A stretch of DNA of 64,000 nucleotides from NCBI RefSeq assembly GCF_958979055.1, contig NC_084889.1:33671951-33735950 (forward strand), read 5' to 3'. Positions 1 to 12,465 of the stretch are shown one piece after another. Under the pieces are notes generated by a model. It did no database searches. It was not told the DNA's origin and saw nothing but the letters and a program-made list of their open reading frames with translations. A program made the translations under genes and the position numbers. This stretch comes from Alnus glutinosa. Its lineage: Eukaryota; Streptophyta; Magnoliopsida; Fagales; Betulaceae. The number at the start of each line of letters is the position of its first letter. Position 1 is the first letter of the stretch.

Positions 1-63
1 ATTTTAGAGATCTTTTATTTCTTGGTTTTGAAACTGCTTTGTTTTGGTTTTGAAAAATGGTAG

Positions 64-186
64 GTGAAGCATTTCGATAGGCAGTACTGCCGGAACAGGA
101 GGGTGCAGAGGCTTTTAGATGACAAGGACTCAAGGCGAGGTCCGTTGACGCTTCCACAGCCTTACACTTTCAAGCCCCCAAGTTAG
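64..186 (+). CDS. Last exon of an unrecognised protein-coding gene (5' part outside the window)
   Basis: An acceptor AG at 62-63 is followed by an open frame of 40 codons ending in TAG at 184-186. The C-terminal peptide begins VKHFDRQYCRNRR, passes through LLDDKDSRRGPL and ends QPYTFKPPS. It is strongly basic and has no hydrophobic segment. The pyrimidine-rich stretch before 62 and the codon-like composition support a real terminal exon. The frame is inferred: only this one runs the full length to a stop, with the exon entered in phase 0. I do not recognise the family and propose no function. The following 300 bases are AT-rich and fit a 3' UTR. Confidence 0.6.
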   Translation: MKHFDRQYCRNRRVQRLLDDKDSRRGPLTLPQPYTFKPPS

Positions 187-1897
187 AGTTTTTGGCTTTC
201 TGGGTCTTCTTGAAATGCTGTTAGTTTTGTTGGGTATTGATGGATTTGCACTTGTACAGTGTTGAAAGTATAGGATACGTTGCCTTTGAATCTGAATTTT
301 TTATGGTCAATTATATGTTAAGGAAAAAAAATGTTTGTCCGTGTTTTTGTGATTTTGATTGATTAATCCTTTTACGTTGGTTGGGGGTACTTAGCTTGTA
401 GAAACTCACTCAAGCTTTAGGAGCAAAAAGTGATGTAGTAGTTTTTGAAATGAATGGTACCATCATTAGGTTGAGTTTATCGATTTTGGCAGGGGTGTAA
501 AGCCTCACTTGGCCCCCAATGAAGATGGAAGCAATTATCATGGTCTGTTATTGGGTGAATCTTGCATGCCGTATCCAAGTCTGAGGCTTGCAGGAATATC
601 ACCGCGTAAGGAGTCTGTAACTGCTTGTTGTCCTTGGTTGTTGGCATTAGAAAATAAATTGGAAAGTTGTGTATTTTGAACCTAACTACATTTTTTTTCC
701 CATGAAGAACAAAGCACATTTGAATTTGAGAATGTCATTTTTACTTGAACGCTTTTTTAGTTGGTATACCCTTTTCAATTGTCCATTTCTTCCGTGGTTT
801 TAGTGCAACTAACCTTTTGAGGCAATTGAAAAATTGAATGGAGACCATATGTATAACGACCCAAGAAAAAACGTTAGCCACACTATCACCCCAAAATGAC
901 TAGTCAATTTGGAGCTTCCTTAGAATCACTTATAAAACCCAGTTTTACCTAGTAAGAAAGTAATGTGAAACTTAGAACTCGTAAGTGTCTTTATAAACCA
1001 CACACTTTTTACATAGGTTGCTCATTTTTCCAATATGGACCAAGGCGTTATAATATGTCAGATACATGATAAACCACCCACTCCCCTCATCCGGCTCTTT
1101 GACATCAGTTTTCTTTCAGATCTTCTGTAACGGTTAATGGGACTTTACTTTCTAGAGATTATTGGAACTATAGCCTTGCCGGAGATGAATGGGATTTGAT
1201 TCATTTCTTTGTTTGATGAGATGCTTGCTTGTTTTCCAAACTTTAGTTTTATTGTGCCAATTTAGGACTTCTCAATTTAGTTTGTAATTCTTTTACATTC
1301 CTGGGTTTGGATAATGAATGTTGAAGGCATTCTTTACAATTTGACTGCATGTATAAGAGCGTACTTAATGTGACACGAATGAATATTGGATTTGATCAGA
1401 TTACAAATATAAGGTATTTAATGCTTCTGTGGTAATGAAAATATGCATAGACTTCACGTATTTGAGCATCAACAATCTGCTTTAGTTAGGTTGTTTAAGA
1501 TGTATAAGAATGAGAAGATTATGAATATGACCTATGAGGCCTTCCATGTTAATGAAAGTTGTTGGGATTATGGACCAGGACATTGCCCTTATCCAGAGGA
1601 AACATGAGGAAGGCAGCATCCGCTGCCTTTTGAGTTTGAAATTGAAAGACATACCAATGTATGAACTCCAATTTGATAGAAACATCATCATCAACATCTC
1701 TTATGATGCTATTGACATAGATGTTAAAGTTGTGGTGGACTAGATTCCTTCTAGAGACCGCTGCTTTTTACTAGAATTTATTAGCTTGTGATGGAACTTA
1801 TTAGGGAAGGGCTGCTCTCATTTTCTGAAGCTAGAACAGCTCTGCATTGTTTTTGGAGAAGGTGGCTGTCATACAAATTGTATGGTGTGGGGATTTT
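187..1897. other. 3' UTR and intergenic DNA
   Basis: The first few hundred bases are probably the 3' UTR of the gene ending at 186. The rest is AT-rich without a convincing gene. A 69-codon + strand open stretch at 1534-1743 has balanced amino-acid composition (it includes QFDRNIIINISYDA), but it matches no family I know and lacks clear splice signals. Confidence 0.5.
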
Positions 1898-2429
1898 GTA
1901 TGCAGCTAATTTTTTTTATTTTTTGATAAGTGATAAGTTGGTCTTATTAAAAGCGTAAGGCGCCCCTAAATACACCGGCAGTATGCAAGAGAACGCACCT
2001 AGCTAGAAAGTGAAAAACGAACAAGGAATTCATCAAAGGTAAACGACAACGGTGACACAGAAGCCACCGTCCAAAGATACAACGTATGAAAAAAAGAAGC
2101 TAAAATATCCTCCGAGGACCTCTCCAAATCCTCAAAATACCTATCATTTCTTTCCTTCCAAACACACTAGAGAATGCATGTCGGCACCATCTTCCAAATA
2201 ACAGCACTCCTCGGCCTACCAGCCGTCCACCAACATGCAAACAAGTCAAGGACTCTCAGAGGCATAACCCAAGACAGACCAAAACGAGAAAAAATAGCAC
2301 TCCACATAGCGTATGCAACATCGCAGTGAAGGAGAAGATAATCTACTGATTCCCCGCTTCTCTTGCACATGCAACATCTATCCACCACAATGACATGCCT
2401 TTTCCTGCTTCTCTGGTATGCAGCTAATT
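1898..2429 (-). mobile_element. 5'-truncated LINE (L1-type) 3' end with perfect 14-bp TSD
   Basis: The inserted DNA is 1912-2415, read on the minus strand. It encodes the zinc-binding tail of a non-LTR reverse transcriptase: RCCMCKRSGESVDYLLLHC, then an aromatic stretch (MWSAIFSRFGLSW), then KERNDRYFEDLER, the usual L1-type C-terminal block. A T-rich run at 1911-1925 is the poly(A) tail on the other strand. The 14-bp sequence GTATGCAGCTAATT occurs exactly at 1898-1911 and 2416-2429, marking the target-site duplication. Only about 500 bp of the 3' end was inserted, which is typical 5' truncation. The perfect TSD suggests a fairly young insertion. Confidence 0.92.
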
Positions 2430-4529
2430 GAAAAAGGCACTTGATTCTTCCTGCCTAATGGTAGCAGTGCCTTTGTTTTTTGTTTTGGAAACTGCCACTA
2501 AGAGGCTAGTCTTTTCAGTGACATATTGAAGAAGTCTATGATTATGTGATGAGGAAAGATATTATCATTATCAATTTTATGATGTGCTTTTCAGAGCTTC
2601 CTGGGGTCCTTGCTAAAAAAGGCAATGGAAAATGTTGTAAAATTGTCAAGATAGAGAACTAAAACAGAACTTCCAAAATGAAATGACCTTAAGGGTTCAC
2701 ATGAATTGCCCAACTCAGATGCTGGGTCATCCCCACGCATCTGAGGGATCTTTTGTGTTGTAAATAGACATCGCAGCTTTTTATAGAAAGGTGGCATAAT
2801 TGAGACATGAGTTGTGAGGCAGCAGGGTGCTTTCTCATTGATTGGTGTCCAATAATCAGAGGAAGTGCATTACACCGTTGGGTGTTCTTTTGAAGTATTA
2901 CTGCTATTTCACCTCTATCATATGTTCTATTTTGAACCCCCCACCCCCCAAAAAAAGAAAAAGAAAAAAAAAGTGCGGCTTTGTTGATTGGAATTTCTTG
3001 ATTAATTATTTTCTTCTCATTTCTTTCTCGCCAGTTTTTGGATTTGATCTCCATAATGCCATGGCCCATATGTGTAGCCTTGTCCTTTGTTTCCTTTTTA
3101 AATGTCTCGTTCTATCCCTCTGTCTCTTGTATGCCTATGCTTTGCTATATATTGGGCCTTGTAGGGGATCTAATCAAGCTCCCCTAAAAGGAGTTCAAGC
3201 ATCAAGGAATAGGCCTGAAGCAAATTCTTTGGAACATTGTTGGCAAGTAAAAAAGATATTTTCTCTTGTTCACTGCATGGTTACGCTATTTTTAAAATTC
3301 TAGAAGTCAGTTTCATTAAAATAAAATCTTGATCATTGGATTTGTGATTTTTTTTTTTTTTTTTAAAAAAAAAACCGATTTAATATAAGAATGATTTGTA
3401 TGATGGTATCGATCTATTGTATAATGTAATGAGAAATTGGAATTTATTGTGTTTGAATATTATAAACTTATACATACATGTACATACCTCTCTTATATAT
3501 ATATACACACTGATATTTTTACACACTGATATTTTTTAAGCTGCTCATGGCATATCTTATATGAGGCAGATAGTTCTATGTTGCATTGAGGCCAAGTAGT
3601 GGAGTACATGTCTCTCTCACACGAATATATAATAATAAGGGGTGCTTATATTGTGCAGTTTCAGTAGGTGAATTTGAGGGTATATGGTATGCATTTCAGT
3701 TTCTAGTTTCCACTCATCTAAACAATCATAGAAAATTGTTATGGATGTCTCCAGCTGTCAAATATATAGTATATACTTGGTGTATCTTTTAGTATGTTCC
3801 CAAGGATGTCTACAATGACATGAAGTAACATTTAACCTACTTAATTAATTGGCCAACTTTAGGGATAGACTTCTCTTTTGACAACTATGTAACATAGCTC
3901 TCTCCTCGAATTTAGTCTATTAATCTGACATATTTTTTAGAACACATGATTTTTACGTGCATTTTTAATATGAACTATTAATATTTATCCTTAGAGTACA
4001 TAATTTTCACATGCTTTAAGAATGTCAATTTAATAGACTGGGTTGAAAGAATTTTCTCTAACTTAATTTGGAGAAAAACTTTATCCTTTTAAAATTTCAT
4101 TTTCCTTTTTTCCATGATTGATGTTCTGTTCATTAGATTCTGCTTAGACTTGTTGGTGCGTGTGGTTTCTTGTTTAGTATTCTCTTGTTGACATCAACAT
4201 TTGCTGTGTACATAAATTTAGTTTTTATTTATTTATTTACATACATATTATTATTATTATTATTTCTTTTGCTCGGTAGTTTCTCAATACCTTTCAACAC
4301 TGCAATTTGCATAGTGACCTCATTGTTTTTGCAAACCTGGTGGCATCTTGGCAAGCCATCATCGATCGGAAACAGTTTCATTATGTGTTGTAACATCTTT
4401 TCCCTCATATTTTTTTTTTTTTTTTTGTTTCTTTTTAAATTCCTAAAACTTGCTTAATTTCATTTTTCTTGGTAAGTAGAAACTCATCAAAAGATCAAAT
4501 AAAGGGCACAATCGCCATAAGCTTAAGAA
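2430..4529. other. Intergenic, no gene seen
   Basis: AT-rich sequence with homopolymer runs (2940-2970, 3350-3374, 4410-4426). The open stretches here are phenylalanine/leucine-rich readings of T-rich DNA and lack gene-like composition. A short tandem repeat of the motif ACACTGATATTTTT occurs near 3507-3535. Confidence 0.5.
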
Positions 4530-5032
4530 TCACACGTCATTAGTCCATAACATATGATGCGTACAGTGAGATGTCTTGTATTCGTTTTACTATATAGAGT
4601 TGTACCATCATGAGTGTTACGGTTTTTAACGGTAAGTTCTAGTTAAGGTTTATATTATTTGGTATCAAAGCTAGCCACAACGTCACGTATGGGATTGAAT
4701 ACAACTTGTCGAGTATGGGTTGTAGCTTTGTAGTCGAGTCGCGGAGGGAGCAACTTATAGGCTATGTAAATGTTTTGGTACTATGTATCAGCATAATGTC
4801 AAGTCATTGAATATTAATAGGTGTGTGGCTGGCAAAAGGGAAAGCACTATCATCAAGTCATTGTCAATAGAGTAGGTTGTCGGGGACATCGGTTACGGCG
4901 TGCAGTGGCATGTTACGATCTTAGGTGTCCTAAATGGCTTAAGTTAATCTTAAACATCTATATATGAGTTTTTGGGTACCATCTCCTTGTAAACCGATTT
5001 TCAAGTGTATGTTCTACCTAAAGTTTGTATCA
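4530..5032 (+). mobile_element. TRIM-like LTR miniature (fossil)
   Basis: A 3' LTR-like unit runs 4911-5032, from TGTTACGATC to TTTGTATCA. The end of a matching unit lies before 4657 and is followed directly by TTTGGTATCAAAGC (4658-4671), which resembles a primer-binding site for initiator tRNA-Met. The internal part is only about 250 bp and has no coding capacity, as in terminal-repeat retrotransposons in miniature. The LTR is clearly related to the element at 28354-28639. The outer part of the 5' LTR is strongly diverged, so the start is approximate and the copy is old and broken. Confidence 0.55.
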
Positions 5033-5820
5033 ATGACCTTGGCATTATTCACTCCACTTGGTCGGTCTTCGATGATCTCCTCAATCAATCAATAAGGAGA
5101 AAGAGTATCAACCAACGTCTATTACGTGATAAGTTTTAGGATGTCAGTTTTAAGGGGCGTTGGGATTGGAACACGTGTTTTTTATGTCTTGTTGTACTAT
5201 ACATGGTTCAATTATAATGGATCCAAAAATTTGACCCAAGCCAAACCCCCCAAAACATGTTCCTTTTTCTTTTATTTTCTTTTTTCATTTTCCTTAAAAC
5301 CTATACTTTCTTTCCCCTTCGCAATTGGCAAAGGCCAGGAAAATTTGGAACCTTGGAAGAAGTTAAAAAAAAAAAAAGAGTAGGTGGCTTTAGTGTGGGA
5401 AAATTGGAGTGTGTGGCAGTAGCATTACTAAAAACAAATAAATAAATAAATGAAAATTGCAATCATACTTTCATACATGGATTCACATAAGATTGGTGTC
5501 ATCATCGCCACTGGCAGCTATAAAGTATGATGTGGGATCCATGCGCAAAAGAGTGGTGGATGTGAGTCTGTGTGCCCCCCCACACACGCTTTGACCATGC
5601 TAGGGTTCCAATAAAATTAATCCGTTGCCCACTCTCCTAGTCTTGTAAATTTCCACGATAAATCTTGGCTAACGATAATACCATAACATTAATGCATAAT
5701 TATGAAACATGATACTAACATTAACGAAGTGTTAGTTTATTGGGAAAACTATACTTATCCTCGACGTCAAACTTACATCTTATGCTCTATATAATTTTCT
5801 TGAAAATATTTTTCAGTATT
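5033..5820. other. Intergenic, no gene seen
   Basis: AT-rich DNA with a C-rich patch at 5571-5583. No coding, RNA or paired-end repeat signal was found. Confidence 0.45.
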
Positions 5821-6410
5821 TAGCTAGTACCGAAAAATATCAATGGCGAAATGCCACCGGTAACGAGATTTTGGCAATTGTAGCTAGAATCTGGCAACAT
5901 TGGCCAGATTGCTGGAATTTGGCACAGTGCATATGGGAGTCGGAATTCAACGCGAATAGCCAAATTCTGGCCCGTTTCGCCAAAATCTGGTACAGTATAG
6001 TCGGATTTTGGCTAGAATCACCGGAATCAGGCTATATTGTGCCATATTCCGGGAACGGTGACCATAATTCGGTGCAAATGACCAAATTCAGGCACCGGTT
6101 GGTCGAAATCCAGCTAGTGCTGATGGATTTCAGCACTAGAATCCCAAAATTTGGGGACCTTCGGCACAGATTCAAGCTGTCAACAAACTCCAGTGTCTGA
6201 CGGTAGTGAATTCCCACGAATGTGCGTGCAAAAATGAAGAGTTTAAATTTAGAAAACGATTTACGGCTTTTAAAACCGTAAATCATTTTCCAAAAATTAA
6301 AAAAGATTTTTCAATCAAACTGAAAATAATTTCCCTTTAACATCATTTTTTTGTTGTTACACCAAACACTAAAAAATACTAAAAATATTGTACACCCAAA
6401 CAAACGGAAC
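5821..6410. repeat. Degenerate repeat rich in AATTCGGC/CCGGAAT-type words
   Basis: Between 5860 and 6180 short variants of a motif like CCAAAATCTGGC and CGGAATTC recur on both strands at irregular spacing, giving a GC level above the surroundings. It is followed by a hairpin in which GATTTACGG pairs with CCGTAAATC (6249-6285), then an AT-rich stretch ending in CAAACAAACGGAAC. This has the look of a non-autonomous DNA transposon with an internal minisatellite, but I could not define matching termini. The open frames here (109 and 84 codons, overlapping on opposite strands) follow from the repeat composition. Confidence 0.4.
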
Positions 6411-7470
6411 ATTATTGGCAATCACCTTTCATACTTTAGAAAGTGACAATTGATCCTTCAAACTACCTAATATTTTTTAGTTTGTCTTATTTGTTGGCAT
6501 TTTTTGTTAATTTGAGTTACGCGAGTTTGAGGCCATTGAGATCCACGACCATGGGTCTCCTTCCATGGTATTTTATTTATTTATTTATTTATTTGTAGGG
6601 ATATAATGGATAATTTGAGTTACGTGATGCATATTTCATCTAACTTATCATAAATGAAGTAATTTGAGAAAGTTAATTATTACTTTTTAAAGTCAAGAGA
6701 ATAATTGCAAAAAGGACGTAAATTTAAAGAGCCTAAGTGTAGTTCTCCCTAATTTACTTTTTCCTTTTTTTCTTTTTCTTTTTTAGGACTAATTGGATCT
6801 GCTTTAGTTTAATTGTTGATAGATAAAGTGAATGGTTAGCCATAGATAGATGCCGCCCCCCCCCCCCCCCCTTTGCGTCCGACAACAAACACCACCTTAT
6901 TCAAAGAATACTTTCCCAAACGCAACTCTATATATTAAGATTGCTGATGGGGACTTTTTTAATTTCTTAATTAGTAGGAGTATTAATTAAGTTTAAGTGG
7001 GTTAAATTATGTAAAATGAGAATTTGATGCTATCTGGTCTCACACAGACTCTTTTGTAAAGCATGCACGAAGCCTAGTAGGGTGGTCAAAGCTAGTGGTG
7101 TTTACAATCAATAATGATTGATTTAGACCCTCCATAGCTAAGCAAAGCAATTCACAGGCAATAATGCAGCCTTAGACCCTATTAATAAGATTTAGAAAGA
7201 GTTTTCAGTTGTGATTATAACAAAAAAAAAATTAAAAAAAAAAAAATTTAGTCTCCTAAATCAAGGAGACATGATTTGTATTGGAATATGAATGCCTGAT
7301 GAGCACGACAAAGTGTTTTCTTGTTTCTTCTTTGATTAATGGTTCTAATCTCTGATAGTGGGTTACAAATGGGATCATCTTTAAATCCACTCACTTATTT
7401 AGTTATTTATCCATTCTAATGGTTTAAACCTACTAACCTAATACCTTTATTGAACGATGTTACTTGATGA
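6411..7470. other. Intergenic, no gene seen
   Basis: AT-rich spacer containing a run of 17 C near 6855-6871 and a short TTTA repeat at 6571-6593. No gene was recognised. Confidence 0.45.
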
Positions 7471-7762
7471 AAATGCTAGACTTACAACATTTTACAAATT
7501 TGATGTGGTAGTACGATGTGCAGGTAGGCCTAGTATTACTATGTTAACCTCCCGAAAAAATTATTGATGTGACACAACAACAGCAACTCAAAAAATAAAA
7601 ATAAAAGATGTACAACTTCTCCTATAGCCCCAACCGAACTTCAGGAAAAGTTGCGGCCTCCCCTAACGTGATTACCCCTGCGTGGTAGTTGGGGTGGCCC
7701 AACCAAGAAAACGGTGGTGCACTAACAAAGAGTTGTAAAATAGTTGTAAGTATAGCAATTCT
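7471..7762. mobile_element. MITE with imperfect terminal inverted repeats
   Basis: The left end AAATGCTAGACTTACAAC pairs with the right end GTTGTAAGTATAGCAATT in inverted orientation, and the next 10 bases (TTTTACAA-like) also pair. The length is about 290 bp with no coding capacity. The end motif resembles that of the GAGTAATGCTA family seen elsewhere in this window, but no clean TSD was found. Confidence 0.5.
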
Positions 7763-8480
7763 CTTACCTGATTACAAAGGCGAGTGGGCACTATAATTAT
7801 GTATTTACTTCATTTATGCCACAAATGAAAATATTTATAAAATTCTTCTCGAAGCTTCCTTTTTAGGTTAAACAAACAAACAAAAAAAAAATAAAAAAAA
7901 ATAAAACTCTTTTTTGCATTATTGTCTTCACTAATTAGTTTTGTATATTTGATTCATGATTGCTCGATCACTCTCAAGTTTCATTTTCACATCATCAAAT
8001 CATGACCCTCATGTAATGGCACACTAAGCTATATATTCCAAACACAGGCATCAAAATGATCTTTGTTTCATTCATTCAAGCACATGAAACAAGAAGGACT
8101 TGGCATACTAGCTTTATTGGTCTTTTAACATTAAGAAATGCTACATATATTCTCAAGTGCTCACTCCCTAACATGACAGTGAAAATTAATATTGGATATT
8201 ATGAGTATGTGCAGTACTCCTTTTTAACATTTTAGTCAACCCTAATTTTCAAATGCTTCATTTATTGCCGAGAGCCATCCTAAAAAGTTAGGAAAAATAT
8301 TTGGGTTACTATAGTTTTTACTATAATTATCTTACAAACTCACGTGCCAATTTATATTTTATATAAATGAGTGTCACGTTGACTACTACATTAGTTTGTA
8401 AACATAATAAGTATCATATGATCTGCCATATGATTGTCCACATTTTAGTGTTGATGTAGTAAGTGTCACATGGACTGCCA
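7763..8480. other. Intergenic, no gene seen
   Basis: AT-rich DNA. The stretch 8310-8480 has weakly paired motifs (TTACAAACT left of the hAT element, AACTTGTAA right of it) that may be remains of an older element into which the hAT inserted. Confidence 0.4.
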
Positions 8481-9163
8481 TATCAATTGAGGGTGTACAT
8501 GTGGATATCCGCGTGGTTATTTGCGATATCTGCACCCGCATCCGCAAAATGTGGATATCAATTTTAGATATCCACACCATTTTTTACTATCCACATCCGA
8601 GTGGTTATTGCGGTTATTATCTATTATCCGCAAATAGTTAATGAGCCTATTTTAAACGCTTTTAAAAATAATTTTGACCCATTTTTTAGTCTTTTAAGCT
8701 TGTTTTGAAAATGTAATGTAACGCCAAAAATATGTAGAACTGAGAAAAGAAGAAGAAGGGAATGATGGATATGACCTCAAAATATTCATGGCAATTAATG
8801 CTCACAAGAAACACCCTTACGTTTTATTATCCATGATTCAATGAGTATAACAATCAAACCAGCAAACTAAAAAAACATAAATTACAAATTCAACATTAAA
8901 ATAATATTACAAATTCATAACATAAATTGTTTAAATATTACACATTTATAAGCGGAATATATACATATATATAAACATTAAAAAAAAAAAAAAAACATAT
9001 TAGATGTAAAAGGTATGCGGATGCGATTATTATCCGCATCCACACTTGCAGATAGTAGTTTTTGCTATTTGCATCTGCATGGTGGATAGCGGATAGCGGA
9101 TAAATATGAATAACGAATACAGGCGGTCAATACCCGTCTTCATGTACACCCTTAATATCAATT
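8481..9163. mobile_element. Non-autonomous hAT element with 8-bp TSD
   Basis: The octamer TATCAATT at 8481-8488 is repeated at 9156-9163, flanking a 667-bp element (8489-9155). The ends are inverted: AGGGTGTACATG on the left and CATGTACACCCT on the right. Both subterminal zones carry repeated GGATATCC and GCGGATGCG words in opposite orientation. The 8-bp TSD and the AGGGTG-type tip fit the hAT superfamily. The interior is AT-rich without transposase coding, so the element depended on a partner for movement. Confidence 0.82.
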
Positions 9164-9640
9164 TGTAACAAACTTGTAAAAACGGAGTATTTTTAGCGGC
9201 ACTCAAAAATTAGACAACCTCACTCCTCATTAGTCAAATGGTGAGGCAGTCGTGCTGCACTACTAGGGCATGTCAACCACTTCATTTTGTCTTCTTCTAG
9301 GTATTGAAATGATCAAACTTTGCTTGACAAGACCAATGGAATGTTCAAACAAACTCAAGTTTGTTTGAATTCGAAATTCAATTAGTTTAAACTCAATTCA
9401 TTAATCAATCCAATTAACTTAAACTCGACTTGATTCATGAATCAATCCAGACTCTAACCAAGCTGGAACAAAACCTATAGTCGTGCTTTAATTTATTCAT
9501 CCAAAAAAAAAAAAAAATCTAACTAATGAAAAAAAAATAAAAAAAATTACATAAAAGTAATAATTTTCAATTGATTTTTGTATATTTAGTACCAAACTAA
9601 TTAATATTAAGCTTGTTAGTTATATGTTTCGTACGCGCGC

Positions 9641-9689
<49 letters not shown>

Positions 9690-10507
9690 AATAAAATTGC
9701 TCTAATTTAGTTTAGAAAAAAACTTTGTCGTAAACCACTAGCACTCCTTAACATCCTTAACATAAACAAGCTTTTTATGAAGCCAAGTCCAAACCAACCT
9801 TAAACATCATTTGTTTATCATAATTCATAAACAAAAGAAAGAAAAGCAACACGCCGTTGACTTAAACCCTAATCCAAAATGCACATAATTTTTTATGCAT
9901 AGAGGAATGGAGAAAGAGCACAAAGCAAATAGCTTTAGCAAAATAAAACAAAACCCTAATACTAAACAAATCAAAGACACCAACTCCTCTTTAGATAACC
10001 ACCCTTATCTATAAACAAATCCGCATATATTTAATTATTAAAGTTAGTTCTAATGATATAATAATAAAATTTGGCCGGACACGAACAAGAACACGAACAC
10101 GTATCTCAATCCCGACGAATTCAGTAGCCAAACCCATGATAATAACATTGTAACATATTATATAAAAAAAAACGCTTCCATTAGAAGTTTAGAACATGAT
10201 AGAGCCAAATGGCATTGGAAAAATAAAAAAATTAAAAGGGAAGCAACCAAAGCAAAATAAAATTAACAAAACCTAAACCAACACTAAAAAAACAAAAAAC
10301 AAAAAAGAAGAAGAATAAAAGTTGTTGTTTTTGGTGTTGGTGTCGAAGTTAGCTTTAGCCAAAGTCTAAGGAAATACGGCGTCGTTAAGCAACTCTAAAG
10401 GCAAGCCCCGAGGCCCTATTTTCGTAGACTTCTTTCGGTTCTTCTTTTGTCTCTCTAAAAAAGTGCTTTTTACCCCAACCCAAAAAAAGTCAGTCAACGC
10501 CGTAAAA
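9164..10507. other. Intergenic and 3' flank of the bHLH gene, with an (AT)n microsatellite
   Basis: A GC/AT alternating run leads into a TA dinucleotide microsatellite at 9643-9687. The last few hundred bases, rich in A on the + strand, are probably the 3' UTR and downstream flank of the minus-strand bHLH gene ending at 10508. No other gene was recognised. Confidence 0.55.
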
Positions 10508-11807
10508 TCACGGCTTGGAAACGGACGTGGCGTCCTTAACGGAAGCCTCGCCCCCGCCGTTACCCATAGTGGCTGACTGGACGGTCAACACGGACATGCT
10601 GGGGGAGGACGGGCCCTCACCGTTGGATTGCACTAGTGGGTTGTTGTTGTTGTTGTTGCCGCCGTTGGCGGCGTTGAGCATGGGGTTCCTGGAGTGACAC
10701 GTGGCAGTGGATATAGCCGTGGCCAGCGAGATGGGCATGAGGCAGAGGCCTTTCCCTTGCAGGTACTGCATGGCGGAGCCCATGTCCTCCTCCATGAGCT
10801 TGGCCACCTGGTGCTCGGTGACGGTTAAGCTGTCGTTAGACGACGCCGTTAGGTTGCCATTAGAGGTGCGACCCATGGCCCCAGCTTGTATACAGTCACC
10901 ACCGCCCTACAAAGACAAACAAAAACGGTGTGTATGATTGCACGGAGGGACAGGGATTGGAGAAAAAGAAAAGGAAATTAAACTCAAAATGTGAAAAAGT
11001 TTTCAGAGAGAGGAATCTGAGAAAGTGGGCACGCACGCACGCGTGCTGCTTTTTCTTTGTCGTTTTGTGGTGATTGAGTTATGTGAGAGAGAGAGAGAGA
11101 GCCTTTCGTTGTTGTGGGGGTAATCGGTAATGGGTGCTACCTTAACTACATTTTCAACATTTAATTCATTCTAATTTTTTTCCTATTTAAATTGATATAT
11201 GTCATTAAAACATGTCAACTTTTTTAAGATAATAAAAACCGAATTATATTTCTTAATTTGAGAATCTACAAATTTTTTAGAATTGTAAAAAATATTGATC
11301 CATTTTTCACACCCATTTTACATTGATTGATTTAGAAGACACCCATTTCACATCTCTAAATCAACCAATGTAAAATAGGTATGATAAATAATTGTTAAAA
11401 ATAACATTATTTTTTTTCACATGTTTTGAAGACTCAAAAGTCAGTTTTAATGCACTCAGAGAAAATTTCTGAGCATTATTGATCGATTCTATAATAATTT
11501 TTTTTTTTTAAAAAAAAAAGAGGGTTTCTGAAATACCTCAGGTGACATATCAGCAACAAGGGGAGCAACAGCAGCTGCCCCTCCCAATCTGCTCATGCTG
11601 AGAACCTGCGGGCACAAGAGACACACACATACGACAGAGAAACAAATAAATAAAAGAGGGAGCAATCAGCAATGGAATTCTAGTTTCAGAAACCCATCAA
11701 TAAACCTTAATAAACTATCATCAACATCTCAGAAAACATTAAAACAATATGTCAACCCCAAGGGGAATCCTTCCCATTTATTAAACAAACCGCAGTACAG
11801 AATAAAC

Positions 11808-11838
<31 letters not shown>

Positions 11839-12425
11839 ACCCTTTACTTTGACTTGAAGCTGGAGGAATTTTACGTAGTCTATGATCTCATCCAGCATTG
11901 AAGCCTTGTCTGTCTGTCATTCCAAAACCCCAGATCATAAACTTTAGCCACTCATTAATATTATCATATCACTTATATTATTTAACAAACCAAAATAACC
12001 CTTCCCAGATCAGACAAGCCCTCAATTTTCAACTAATATATACGATAGCACAACCAAGTAGGGTTAGGGAACAACTAATTAAGTACCATTGGGAAGTTAC
12101 GGATCAAGATCCTCACCATTTTAATTGAAATAAAGACTATTCTTTTCATTGGCCAGATTAATGAATATGTTGCCACCAACACCATATACACAGATAGAGC
12201 TAGTAATTCTTGACATAAAAGGGTTATGGTTTACCTGTATAATTTTATATTCATGTCTCGATACGACCCGAATCAAATACGTAAAATTTAAAATTATCAA
12301 TTTTTGACACAATCCGTAAACCCAACACGAAAATAATGAGTTACGATTCAAGAGTCAGACCTATTTAATTAAATCGATTGGACTAAGATTGACTTGACGG
12401 TTGAAGTTGTTGCATAAGAAAGAAG

Positions 12426-12465
<40 letters not shown>

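Noticed and set aside
1534-1743. 69-codon open frame with balanced composition
   Set aside because: Overlaps an open frame on the other strand and shows no splice context or known motif; too short to call.
2689-3303. Overlapping open stretches of 126 (minus) and 153 (plus) codons
   Set aside because: Phe/Lys-rich translations of homopolymer-rich AT DNA, overlapping on opposite strands, with no motif.
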